Shown here: positions 1 to 7,652 of the stretch, piece after piece
Numbering within the stretch: the stretch's first letter is position 1
How the letters are laid out: each line of letters starts with the position of its first letter
Origin: Limimaricola sp.
GTDB taxonomy: Bacteria > Pseudomonadota > Alphaproteobacteria > Rhodobacterales > Rhodobacteraceae
Assembly: GCF_016125575.1 (NCBI RefSeq)
Contig: NZ_WGLM01000005.1
Span: 62,001-126,000, forward strand
Reading direction: 5' to 3'
DNA: 64,000 bases
Notes under the pieces: model-generated
Database searches by the model: none
What the model saw: only the letters and a program-made list of their open reading frames with translations
Told to the model about the DNA's origin: nothing
Made by a program: the position numbers and the translations under genes

Positions 1-225
1 GCACGGTGCTGCGGATGCGAACAAGCGCAAACCTGTGCGATGAAGCGAAGGGCAGGGGCGCGCCGCCCCTGACTCCGCCGACACAAGTCCTGCGCTGTTC
101 TTCCTCTCCTGTCGATAGCCGTCTCAACAAGGCAGCACCGTCGCCGCGTCAAGGTTGCGAGAGCACGCAACATGCCGCGATGATCCGCGGCGCCCGTGGT
201 TCGGCGGGGCAACCGTTCCCGCCTT
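1..225. other. Region downstream of urtE with no supported gene
   Basis: No coding region is supported here: the short open frames have no recognisable product and no convincing ribosome binding site. The only structure I see is a 6-bp inverted repeat (GCCGCG, 6-nt spacer, CGCGGC) at 174-191, which lies just beyond the end of the urt operon. No U-tract follows it in the direction of urt transcription, so it is at best a weak terminator. Confidence 0.4.
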
Positions 226-921
226 TCACACGGACATTTCGCTGCGCAATGCGTCCTTGCTGATCTCATCGCTGCGGCCTTGCATCACCACGCTGCCCCG
301 GCGCAGCACATAGAACTGGTCGGCCAGCGCATAGGCGAAATCGAAATACTGTTCGACCAGTACGATCGCGATATCGCCGCGTTTTTTCAGGTAATCGATA
401 ACCTGGCCGATCTGCTGGATGATATTGGGCTGGATGCCTTCGGTCGGTTCGTCGAACAGCAACACCTTCGGCTTCATGATCATCGCGCGGGCGATGGCCA
501 GTTGCTGTTGCTGGCCGCCCGACAGGTCACCGCCGCGCCGCCGCGTCATCTCCTTGAGCACAGGGAACAGGTCGTAGATTTCGTCAGGCACGACGTGCTC
601 TGCCTTGGGCAGCACCGCGAAGGCTGTCTCGAGGTTTTCCTGCACGCTGAGCAGGGGAAAGATCATCCGGCCCTGCGGCACCACCGCGACGCCGCGCTGC
701 GCCATGTCCTGGGGCCTCAGCCTGCCCAGACTTTCGCCGTTCAGGATCACCTCGCCGCCGGAACGGGGATGGGTGCCTGCCAGCGCCTTGAGAAAGCTGG
801 TCTTGCCCACGCCGTTGGTGCCCATGATGCAGGTGACCTCGCCGACCTTGGCCGTGAAATCAATGCCGTATAGGATTTGCGAGCCGCCGTAATGCAGCGT
901 CAGACCGCGGGTTTGCAGCAT
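226..921 (-). CDS. urtE: Urea ABC transporter ATP-binding protein UrtE
   Basis: This 231-residue protein is the second ATPase of the urea (branched-chain amino acid type, HAAT) ABC importer, working at the cytoplasmic face with UrtD to drive UrtBC. Visible motifs are the Walker A GTNGVGKTS (about residues 34-42), the ABC signature LSGGQQQQLAIARA, the Walker B VLLFDEPTEG followed by IQPNI, and a switch histidine replaced by the VLVEQYFDFA segment usual for LivF-type proteins. The extended glutamine run after the signature and the IQPNII sequence are typical of UrtE rather than LivF. Its ATG overlaps the urtD stop by one base (TGATG), so translation is probably coupled. It is the last gene of urtABCDE. 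The urease genes that often lie nearby are not in the window. Confidence 0.95.
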   Translation of the reverse strand: MLQTRGLTLHYGGSQILYGIDFTAKVGEVTCIMGTNGVGKTSFLKALAGTHPRSGGEVILNGESLGRLRPQDMAQRGVAVVPQGRMIFPLLSVQENLETAFAVLPKAEHVVPDEIYDLFPVLKEMTRRRGGDLSGGQQQQLAIARAMIMKPKVLLFDEPTEGIQPNIIQQIGQVIDYLKKRGDIAIVLVEQYFDFAYALADQFYVLRRGSVVMQGRSDEISKDALRSEMSV

Positions 922-1664
922 CAGCCTCGCCCCAGGTAAACGTCGATCACCTGCGGATTACCGGTGACGTGATCAAGGCTGCCTTCGGCCAGCACCGCGC
1001 CTTCGTGCAGCACCGTGACCCGGCAATTCAGCCGGCGCACGAAGTCCATGTCATGCTCGACCACGACGACGGCACGCGTGCGCGCGATCTCGACCAGCAT
1101 CGCCGTTGTCCTTTCGCGTTCGGCCAACGTCATGCCGGCGGCGGGTTCGTCCACCAGCAGCAGCCGCGGTTCCTGCGCCAGCAGCATGGCGATCTCCAGC
1201 CATTGCTTTTGTCCGTGCGACAGCTCGCCCGCCTTGCGCGGCAGCGCTTCGGCAAGGCCCACTTGGGCTGCAAGTGCCGCGACGCGCGCGCGCCCCGGGC
1301 CGGTCAGGCCGAACAGCAGCGCCGCGCCGGCACCGCGAGGTGACTTGAGGGCAAGGATCAGGTTTTCGGCCACCGTCTGGTCTTCGAACACGGTGGGGCG
1401 CTGAAACTTGCGGCCGATACCCGCGCGGGCGATGGCGGCCTCGGACATGCGCAGCAGCGACCTGCCGCGCTCGCCCCAGGTGACAGTGCCGCTGTCGGGC
1501 CGGGTCTTGCCGGTGACGATGTCCATGAAGGTGGTCTTGCCCGCGCCGTTCGGCCCGATGATCGCGCGCAGTTCCGCCGGGCCGATGGAAAAGCTGAGAT
1601 TGTTGATCGCCTTGAACCCGTCGAAGCTGACGGAGACGCCGGAGACCTCAAGAAGCGTGCTCAT
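921..1664 (-). CDS. urtD: Urea ABC transporter ATP-binding protein UrtD
   Basis: This 247-residue ATPase is the LivG-like partner of UrtE in the urea importer. It has Walker A GPNGAGKTT (about residues 37-45), the signature LSHGQKQWLEIAMLL (the SHGQKQWLEI variant is characteristic of UrtD), Walker B LLLVDEPAAGM, and the switch region VVVEHDMDFVRRL. The long helical insertion before the signature, with FEDQTVAENLILAL, is normal for the LivG class. The ATG overlaps the end of urtC by 4 bases (ATGA), and the gene ends inside the urtE start, showing a compact operon. Confidence 0.95.
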   Translation of the reverse strand: MSTLLEVSGVSVSFDGFKAINNLSFSIGPAELRAIIGPNGAGKTTFMDIVTGKTRPDSGTVTWGERGRSLLRMSEAAIARAGIGRKFQRPTVFEDQTVAENLILALKSPRGAGAALLFGLTGPGRARVAALAAQVGLAEALPRKAGELSHGQKQWLEIAMLLAQEPRLLLVDEPAAGMTLAERERTTAMLVEIARTRAVVVVEHDMDFVRRLNCRVTVLHEGAVLAEGSLDHVTGNPQVIDVYLGRG

Positions 1665-2923
1665 TCCACGGCCTCCTGTTCTTGCAGCGATCCGTCCTCG
1701 GGCCCCAGTGGCGCGCCCTTGCGGTCAGGTGTCCGCAGGCCCTGCGCGAGGTCGAACAACCCACCGATCCCTTTGGGCGCCAACAGCGTCACCGCGACGA
1801 AGGCCAGCCCAAGCAGGACCTGCCACCAGTCGACCCAGTCGATCGTGTAGAACCCCAGCGGCACCGACGGGACCCGCCCGCCGGTGAACCATGTCGACAA
1901 AAGCGAGACGAAGGCCGCGCCGATCACCGCGCCATAAAGCCGGCCACGCCCGCCGATGGCGACCCAAACGGCGAGGTAGATCGAGGCGATCGGCGCCAGT
2001 TCGGCCGGGTTGATGATGCCGGCCTGCGGATAATAAAGCGCGCCTGCGATGCCGCAGATCACACCGGTGGCGACAAAGACCGTCAGCTTGTAGCTTTCGA
2101 CCGGGTAGCCAAGGAACCGCACCCGCGCCTCGTCATCGCGGATCGCCCGGATGACCGAGCCGAACTTGCCCGCCACCGCGCGCACCAGCACGAGGTAGAT
2201 CAGCGCCAGCGCGAGTGCCGAGGCAAAGAAGAACCACACAGAAAGAAGGTCCTGCGAGGTGCCGCGCATCCCGGGCATGTTCTGTAGCCCCGACAACCCG
2301 TTATTGCCGCGCAGGCCGCTGTCGTTCTGAAAGAGGTAAAGCGACAGCGCCAGCGTCATCGCCTGCGTCAGGATCGACAGGTAAACCCCCGTTACCCGGC
2401 TGCGGAAGGCCAGCCAGCCAAAGACCAGCGCCAGCAGTCCGGGCACCAACACCACCAGCGCCAGTTGAGCGGGCAGCGAATGGGCAAAGGTCCACACGGC
2501 CGGCATGTCCGATCCACCGACCACGCCGAAGATCTGGGTGGCCACGCCTTGCGCCACTTCCTGCGGCGTTGGCGGGATCGGGTTGCTGGCCAGCGCATGC
2601 ACCACGATTTCCTCGGTGCGGGCATACATCAGCCATTGGCCGATCATGTAGCCGCCTAGCGCAAAGAACGCCATGTGCCCCAGCGACAGGATACCGGTAT
2701 AGCCCCAGACGATATCCATCGCGAGGGCGGCAAGGCAGAGGCACAGCGTCTTGCCCAGCGTCTTGACGAAACTGGTCGAGATTGCGCCATTGCCAAAGGC
2801 AGGGTTCATCACGCTGACCGCCAGGACCAGCAGGGCCAGCGCCGCCATCACCCAGATGATCGAGGGGAAGCGCCGCAGCAGCGGCTGGGGGCTCAGCGCG
2901 TCAGGGGGGGCAGGCTCAGTCAC
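1661..2923 (-). CDS. urtC: Urea ABC transporter permease UrtC
   Basis: This 420-residue polytopic inner-membrane protein is a LivM-type permease forming the channel with UrtB. After a short cytoplasmic N-terminus (to about residue 20) it shows a series of hydrophobic segments beginning SIIWVMAALALLVLAVSV. The conserved LCLAALAMDIVWGYTGILSLGHMAFFALGGY stretch is present at about residues 60-90, as is the GYPVESYKL/VIRAIRDDEARVRFLGY cytoplasmic loop that contacts the ATPase. Its length is slightly above the usual 350-390 because of a proline-rich N-terminus and a loop at about residues 100-135. It overlaps urtB by 8 bases and urtD by 4. Confidence 0.94.
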   Translation of the reverse strand: MTEPAPPDALSPQPLLRRFPSIIWVMAALALLVLAVSVMNPAFGNGAISTSFVKTLGKTLCLCLAALAMDIVWGYTGILSLGHMAFFALGGYMIGQWLMYARTEEIVVHALASNPIPPTPQEVAQGVATQIFGVVGGSDMPAVWTFAHSLPAQLALVVLVPGLLALVFGWLAFRSRVTGVYLSILTQAMTLALSLYLFQNDSGLRGNNGLSGLQNMPGMRGTSQDLLSVWFFFASALALALIYLVLVRAVAGKFGSVIRAIRDDEARVRFLGYPVESYKLTVFVATGVICGIAGALYYPQAGIINPAELAPIASIYLAVWVAIGGRGRLYGAVIGAAFVSLLSTWFTGGRVPSVPLGFYTIDWVDWWQVLLGLAFVAVTLLAPKGIGGLFDLAQGLRTPDRKGAPLGPEDGSLQEQEAVE

Positions 2924-4850
2924 CGGCGGCGCGTCCCTTCAGCGCGATGATGCCGCGGGGGCGGAACTGGATGAACAGGATGATGAACAGGATCATGTAG
3001 GTCTGCGCGGCCAGCGTGTTGGAGGGGTTCAGCCATTCGATCGCCTTTTGCAGCCCGCCGATCATCGTGGCCCCGGCCAGCGCGCCCCAGATGTTGCCGA
3101 CGCCGCCCACGACGACCGTCATGAAGCTTTGCACGATGTAATCGGTGCCCAGCTCCGACGTGACCTTGGCGAAAAGCCCGATCGCCACCCCGGCGATCCC
3201 GGCGATGCCAGAGCCCAGCCCGAAGGTGAGCATGTTGATGCGGTCGGGGTTGATCCCCATCGAGGCGGCCATCGTCGGGTTCTGGGTGACTGCGCGCACT
3301 TCCAGCCCCAGCCGGGTACGCTTCATCAGGTAGAGAAAGAATGTCAGGAACAGCAGCGCCAGCACGAAGATCGCGATGCGGATATAGCTGATCTGAACGA
3401 CATCGTTGAAGCTCAGCGCGCCGCCCAGCCAATCGGGCGAGGTTAGCGGGCGGGCCTGCGTGCCGAAGATGTTCTTGAACAATTGCTGCAGGGCGATGGA
3501 GATGCCGAAGGTCGCCAGCAACGTCTCCAGCGGACGCTTGTAAAGGTGCCGGATCACCAGCCGTTCCAGCGCGACGCCAGCCCCGAAGGTGATCACGAAG
3601 GCCAGCGGGAAGGCCACGATCAGCGAGGCGGTGTAGTCCGGCACGATTTGCTGGACCACGAAGCCGGTATAGGCGCCCATGGTGATGAATTCGCCATGCG
3701 CCATGTTGATCACCCCCATCACGCCGAAGGTGATGGCAAGGCCGATGGCCGCGAGGAAATAGATCGACGCCAGCGAGAGGCCGTCGAGCGCAAGATCGGC
3801 CACCTGCATCGCGCCGACGCTCATGCTGATCTTGCCAAGGGCCTTGGCGGCCGCGGAGGTGATGACCGGGTCCGCCTCGGTATAGACATCGAAGAAACGA
3901 TGCGCCGCGATGGCGGCGGTCACGTCGGCGTCGGTGGCTGCTGCCGGCACGGCGCCCGCCGCCGCCAGCGCCTTGTAGGCGCGGTCGCGCGCGGATTGCA
4001 CGGCCAGTTGCGCCACGGGGATGCCGGCGACACGGCCGTTCTCGATATGCGCGGCCAGCGCCTGTTCCTGCGCGTCGCGGGTGATCCGCGCCGGCGCTTC
4101 GCCTTGTGCGACCAGCAGGTCATAGGCCTCGGTCGGGGTCAGGTCGCGACCGACTTTCATCTCGCGGGCGATGTTGCGGCCCTCGGGTGGTGCCGTGGCG
4201 GCGACCTGCGTTGTCGCGACAAGCGGACTGAGGGCGGCGCGCAGGTCCAGCCCGGTATCGGCGCCGAAGCTTTGCATCGCGGCCACACGCGCGGCGGTGT
4301 CGGGATCGAAACGCAGTGTCAGCAACCGCTCCAGCCGCTGCTTCTGAGCCTTCAGCGCCGGATCTGTTTCGGTGGGGATTGCCGCGCGCAGCGGCTCAAG
4401 ACTGTCAGCGCGGGGGTCCTGCGCGATCGAGGCCAGCGCGTCGGCCCGCTTGGCCGGGTCCGGGTCGGACAGCGTGAACCGCACCAGCGCAGAGGCGATC
4501 AGCCCCCGCACACCGCCGTTGGGTTTCAGTTCGGTGATATCTTCGCTGGCTGCCGTTCCGGCCGGGTTGCCGGCAAGATCGGTCAGGGCAAAACCCCCAG
4601 CATCGCGCGACAGGATGAAGAAAGCCTTGTCGGCCTTGCGTTGGCCCAGCGCCTTGTTGCCCCATGCCTCCAGCATCCGCGGCGCCATCGGGTCGCCGCT
4701 GGCCGCGATCTCGGCAATGACCGGACCGATCGTCTGGCGCGACGGGCGGGCAATCTGGCCCGCATGAGAGGTCACGATCTCGGCCACGGTATCGGCCAGG
4801 GCCGGCAGACCGAGGCAGGCCATGACAACGGCAAAGATGATGGCGCGCAT
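2916..4850 (-). CDS. urtB: Urea ABC transporter permease UrtB with periplasmic N-terminal domain
   Basis: This 644-residue protein has two parts. Residues 1-19 are a signal peptide (MRAIIFAVVMACLGLPALA). Residues 20 to about 340 form a helical, alanine-rich extracytoplasmic domain found in many proteobacterial UrtB proteins, with HEAT-like character and no known catalytic function. From about residue 345 a LivH-type permease follows, with the conserved GLAITFGVMGVINMAHGEF segment and the cytoplasmic EVRAVTQNPTMAASMGI loop that docks the ATPase. The gene lies 52 bp downstream of urtA, and a strong hairpin occupies the gap. It is about 300 residues longer than the minimal permease, which fits the UrtB family and does not indicate a gene-calling error. 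Confidence 0.93.
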   Translation of the reverse strand: MRAIIFAVVMACLGLPALADTVAEIVTSHAGQIARPSRQTIGPVIAEIAASGDPMAPRMLEAWGNKALGQRKADKAFFILSRDAGGFALTDLAGNPAGTAASEDITELKPNGGVRGLIASALVRFTLSDPDPAKRADALASIAQDPRADSLEPLRAAIPTETDPALKAQKQRLERLLTLRFDPDTAARVAAMQSFGADTGLDLRAALSPLVATTQVAATAPPEGRNIAREMKVGRDLTPTEAYDLLVAQGEAPARITRDAQEQALAAHIENGRVAGIPVAQLAVQSARDRAYKALAAAGAVPAAATDADVTAAIAAHRFFDVYTEADPVITSAAAKALGKISMSVGAMQVADLALDGLSLASIYFLAAIGLAITFGVMGVINMAHGEFITMGAYTGFVVQQIVPDYTASLIVAFPLAFVITFGAGVALERLVIRHLYKRPLETLLATFGISIALQQLFKNIFGTQARPLTSPDWLGGALSFNDVVQISYIRIAIFVLALLFLTFFLYLMKRTRLGLEVRAVTQNPTMAASMGINPDRINMLTFGLGSGIAGIAGVAIGLFAKVTSELGTDYIVQSFMTVVVGGVGNIWGALAGATMIGGLQKAIEWLNPSNTLAAQTYMILFIILFIQFRPRGIIALKGRAAGD

Positions 4851-4871
4851 GATGGTCCCTGCTTGGTAGGC

Positions 4872-4894
4872 GGAGGGGCCGGCACGGCCCCTCC
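4872..4894 (-). terminator. Intercistronic hairpin between urtA and urtB
   Basis: A perfect 9-bp inverted repeat (GGAGGGGCC / GGCCCCTCC) with a 5-nt loop begins 8 bases after the urtA stop codon in the direction of transcription. No U-run follows it. It is therefore more likely an attenuator or mRNA-stabilising 3' hairpin that keeps the binding-protein message abundant relative to the permease and ATPase genes than a full terminator. Confidence 0.65.
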
Positions 4895-4902
4895 TTGTCA
4901 GA

Positions 4903-6198
4903 TCAGTAGTTGGATTTGATCTGCACGCAGGTCTTGGTCTCGGTGTTGTACATGCCGCATTTCAGCGTCTTCCAATCCGATTCCAGAACCGCCGATTCCG
5001 GCAGGTAGTCGGTCCAGGCATCGCCCGGCACCGGGTCGGTCTGGCTGATGATGTCGAATTGTCCATCGGCCCGGATCTCGCCGATCAGCACCGGCTTGGT
5101 CAGGTGGTGGTTCGGCAGCAACTCGGCCGTCGAGCCGGTCAGGTTCGGGAATTTCTGACCGATCAACGCATCCAGCACCGGGTCCACATCGACGGTGCCG
5201 GCCTGCGTCACCGCGTTCACCCACATGTTGAAGCCGATGTAATGCGCCTCCATCGGGTCGTTGGTGACGCGTTTGTCATTGCCGATGAAGGCATGCCATT
5301 CGTCGATGAAGGCCTTGTTCGCAGGCGTGTCGGCGGATTCGAAGTAGTTCCATGCCGCGAGGTGGCCGACGAGGTTCGAGGTGTCGAGACCCGACAACTC
5401 TTCTTCACCGACCGAGAAGGCGCAAACCGGCAGCACGTCGGCCTTGACGCCCGCGGCGGCCAACTCCTTGTAGAAGCCGATATTCGCATCGCCGTTGATG
5501 GTCGACAGCACGCCCACCTTCTTGCCATCGGCACCCAATGCGACGACGTCCGAGACGATCTTGGCCCAGTCGGACTGGCCGAACGGGGTGTAGTTGATGA
5601 AGATGTCTTCCTTGGCGATGCCCTTGGACAGCAGGTAGGCCTCGAGGATCTTGTTGGTGGTGCGCGGATAGACATAATCGGTGCCCAGAAGCGCGAATTT
5701 CTCGATCCCCAGCTCGTTGAGGAAGTAGTCGGTCGCCGGGATTGCCTGCTGGTTCGGTGCGGCGCCGGTATAGATCACGTTCTTGGACGATTCCTCGCCC
5801 TCATACTGGACCGGGTAGAACAGCAGCCCGTTGAGTTCCTCGATCACCGGCAGCACCGATTTGCGGCTGACCGAGGTCCAGCAGCCGAACATCACCGAAA
5901 CCTTGTCCACGGTCAGCAACTCGCGCGCCTTCTCGGCAAAGAGCGGCCAGTCGGAGGCCGGATCGACCACGACCGCCTCTAGTTTCTTGCCCAGCACGCC
6001 GCCCTTGGCGTTCTGTGCCTCGATCAGCATCAGCATGGTGTCTTTCAGCGTGGTTTCCGAAATCGCCATCGTCCCCGAGAGCGAGTGCAGGATACCGATC
6101 TTGATCGTGTCTTCGGACGCGAAGACCGGACGTGTGAACAGCGGCGTGGCGATCGTGGCCACGGTGCTGGCCAGCATCGAGCGGCGCGTGAGTTTCAT
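4903..6198 (-). CDS. urtA: Urea ABC transporter substrate-binding protein UrtA
   Basis: This 431-residue periplasmic protein binds urea and delivers it to UrtBC. The N-terminus MKLTRRSMLASTVATIA carries a twin-arginine pair followed by a hydrophobic stretch ending near VFAS, so export may be by Tat. The mature protein starts with EDTIKIGILHSLSGTMAISE, the hallmark of the UrtA/AmiC-like Peripla_BP_5 group, and contains VMFGCWTSVSRKSVLPV, LLFYPVQYEGEE and NLVGHLAAWNYFES, which are well conserved in UrtA. Two late cysteines (KCGMYN and KTCVQI) close to the C-terminus are usual. A GGGGGA Shine-Dalgarno sequence lies 6 bases before the ATG. It is the first gene of the operon. Confidence 0.96.
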   Translation of the reverse strand: MKLTRRSMLASTVATIATPLFTRPVFASEDTIKIGILHSLSGTMAISETTLKDTMLMLIEAQNAKGGVLGKKLEAVVVDPASDWPLFAEKARELLTVDKVSVMFGCWTSVSRKSVLPVIEELNGLLFYPVQYEGEESSKNVIYTGAAPNQQAIPATDYFLNELGIEKFALLGTDYVYPRTTNKILEAYLLSKGIAKEDIFINYTPFGQSDWAKIVSDVVALGADGKKVGVLSTINGDANIGFYKELAAAGVKADVLPVCAFSVGEEELSGLDTSNLVGHLAAWNYFESADTPANKAFIDEWHAFIGNDKRVTNDPMEAHYIGFNMWVNAVTQAGTVDVDPVLDALIGQKFPNLTGSTAELLPNHHLTKPVLIGEIRADGQFDIISQTDPVPGDAWTDYLPESAVLESDWKTLKCGMYNTETKTCVQIKSNY

Positions 6199-6584
6199 GA
6201 ATAATCCCCCGTCAGGTCTGCCTGTGGAGCCTTCCCATGAGGGAAGAAATCGCCCATATCGGACAGGCAGCTATGTGTTGCACCCGTGCGGTGATGGCTT
6301 GCCTGAAGAACCAGCCGTCACCGCACATCTTACGCCCGGACAAGCGCCGGACCCCTGTCAGCAGGCGCAGAGCCATGCCGGATGGCAACCCGTTTGACGG
6401 TCTAGGCCTCTGGTCTTCGACGTGGTTCGGGAGGTGCCGCAATTTTGATCGCCTTCTTCATGCTGCAGCGCAGAAAGGTGGCGGTGGCCGGATCGTGAAA
6501 TCCGGAATCGCGATGCGCGGCCCCGATGAGGCACCCGACAACTGGTCGGATGTTCCGGGCGGATTATTCTTGTCCGTTTTCGCG
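6199..6584. other. Intergenic region carrying the urt promoter; no gene seen
   Basis: This 386-bp stretch lies upstream of urtA and downstream of the adaptor gene, both on the minus strand. I found no open frame with a credible product. It must contain the urtA promoter. I looked for NtrC-like (TGCAC-N-GTGCA spaced) and sigma-54 (TGGCAC-N5-TTGC) elements on the minus strand and saw no good match, so nitrogen control cannot be claimed from sequence alone. Confidence 0.5.
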
Positions 6585-7382
6585 CTACTGCCCGAGGTTC
6601 AACTGGCAGCGGCTGCCGGCAAGGATGTCGCCCGCGGCATTATCGAGGACCAGTCGCAATCCGAACGTGGCGGTGGCGGCATCGAGGACCGGGTCAATCA
6701 CGTCGACGCGGGCCGTCCTTTGCCGCCCGTCCTCAAGTGTGATGGTGATCGGCTGTCCCTGTGACAGCTCCGCGCGCCGGTCGAAGGGCAGGAACGCCTC
6801 GACATAAAGATGATCGATCCTGGCCAAGGTCAGGATGGGCGATTGTTCGGAGTAGAATTCGCCCGGGTGCATCAGCCTTGCGATCACCACGGCATCGAAA
6901 GGTGCGCGGATGGTCTTGCGCGCCAGTGCGGACTCGGCGGCGTCAAAGGCACTTTGGGCCCGTTCCAGCGCCAGTTTGGCCTGTTCAATCTCCAGCCGGG
7001 CGGTCGCGGCCTCCAGTTCGGCCTGCTCAAGCTCCGTCTCGCGCCCAAGCTGCTGCGACACCAGCGTCCGAAGCCGGGTCACCTTCAGGTCCGCGGCCGC
7101 CGCCTTGGCCTCGGCCAGACGGACCGCCACATCATTTCCCGCCTCGATACGGGCCTGCTCCAGCAGCGCCTGCTCCTCGCTGGATTCAAGTGTGGCCAGC
7201 ACCTGCCCGGCGCTGACGCGCGCGCCGCGATCGACATCAACCGTAGCCAGAACGCCCTTTGCCTCGGCTCCAACCTGAATCGTGGCCTGTGATGTGACGA
7301 TGCAGTCCTGCGCCACGGCGGGCAGGGCATGAAGCAGTCCAGCCGCCATCAGCGCGGCCAGAATGGGGGCGCGCATAATCAT
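6585..7382 (-). CDS. Periplasmic adaptor subunit (HlyD/RND membrane-fusion type)
   Basis: From the ATG at 7382 (or 7376) this is a 264-267 residue protein with a signal peptide (MRAPILAALMAAGLLHALPAVAQ). It has a split biotinyl-lipoyl half-motif (GAEAKGVLATVDVDRGARVSAGQVLATLES), a long alpha-helical hairpin at about residues 75-150 rich in Ala/Glu/Leu/Gln, the second lipoyl half KTIRAPFDAVVIARLMHPGEFYSE, and a beta-barrel (HLYVEAFLPFDRRAELSQGQPI). Such proteins bridge an inner-membrane pump to an outer-membrane channel. No RND pump or TolC is adjacent. Instead it is transcribed divergently from the giant-protein gene, whose operon encodes two more adaptors, so it may belong to the same machine. 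A longer in-frame N-terminal extension to 7559 exists but lacks a signal peptide and overlaps the opposing gene. Confidence 0.8.
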   Translation of the reverse strand: MIMRAPILAALMAAGLLHALPAVAQDCIVTSQATIQVGAEAKGVLATVDVDRGARVSAGQVLATLESSEEQALLEQARIEAGNDVAVRLAEAKAAAADLKVTRLRTLVSQQLGRETELEQAELEAATARLEIEQAKLALERAQSAFDAAESALARKTIRAPFDAVVIARLMHPGEFYSEQSPILTLARIDHLYVEAFLPFDRRAELSQGQPITITLEDGRQRTARVDVIDPVLDAATATFGLRLVLDNAAGDILAGSRCQLNLGQ

Positions 7383-7409
7383 TATCAGATGATGGCTGGG
7401 AAGGTTGCG

Positions 7410-7425
7410 TTTACGCAAGTGTAAA
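7410..7425. promoter_or_regulatory. Dyad operator candidate in the adaptor/giant-protein divergent region
   Basis: TTTAC-N6-GTAAA forms a perfect 5-bp dyad 28 bp upstream of the adaptor start and about 120 bp before the giant-gene start. The arm sequence and compact spacing resemble operators of MerR-family regulators such as LiuR (TTTAC...GTAAA). No regulator gene of that type is in the window, so the assignment is only a resemblance. Confidence 0.35.
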
Positions 7426-7547
7426 TAGCTGCCGTTGGAATCCCTTTGCCTTGGGGGTGATTCGGTTCTTATAGTTGGGCTATCGATGTCTGCTGCCGCA
7501 GCTTTGGCGCGATTCGATTTCGGAAAGGATTTGTTGGAACCAAAACT

Positions 7548-7652
7548 GTGACGCAGCATTCCGCGAGATCGTCGCGAGCCGAGAAATTCCTTTTCTCGTC
7601 GGTCTCACGCAGGGTTTTCATGGAGGCATTGGAACCGAGGGTCCTGCTCTCG
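7548..7652 (+). other. N-terminal LEPR-XLL leader of the giant protein
   Basis: Residues 1-35 are basic and hydroxylated (five arginines and one lysine before residue 25), then FMEALEPRVLLSAD. The E-x-LEPR-x-LLSAD pattern is the LEPR-XLL motif, named in protein family collections as an N-terminal feature of very large, repeat-rich proteins of Gram-negative bacteria. It does not look like a standard Sec signal peptide: there is no uninterrupted hydrophobic core of 10 or more residues and no clear AxA cleavage site. A sorting or processing role is inference. Confidence 0.85.

Noticed and set aside
3483-4919. A 478-codon plus-strand frame opposite urtB
   Set aside because: It is His/Arg/Gly-rich shadow sequence, while urtB on the other strand has a clear family match.
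6199-6584. NtrC or sigma-54 control elements upstream of urtA
   Set aside because: A short GCAC-CC-GTGC dyad near 6278 has the wrong spacing for NtrC, and no TGGCAC-N5-TTGC element was found on the urtA strand.
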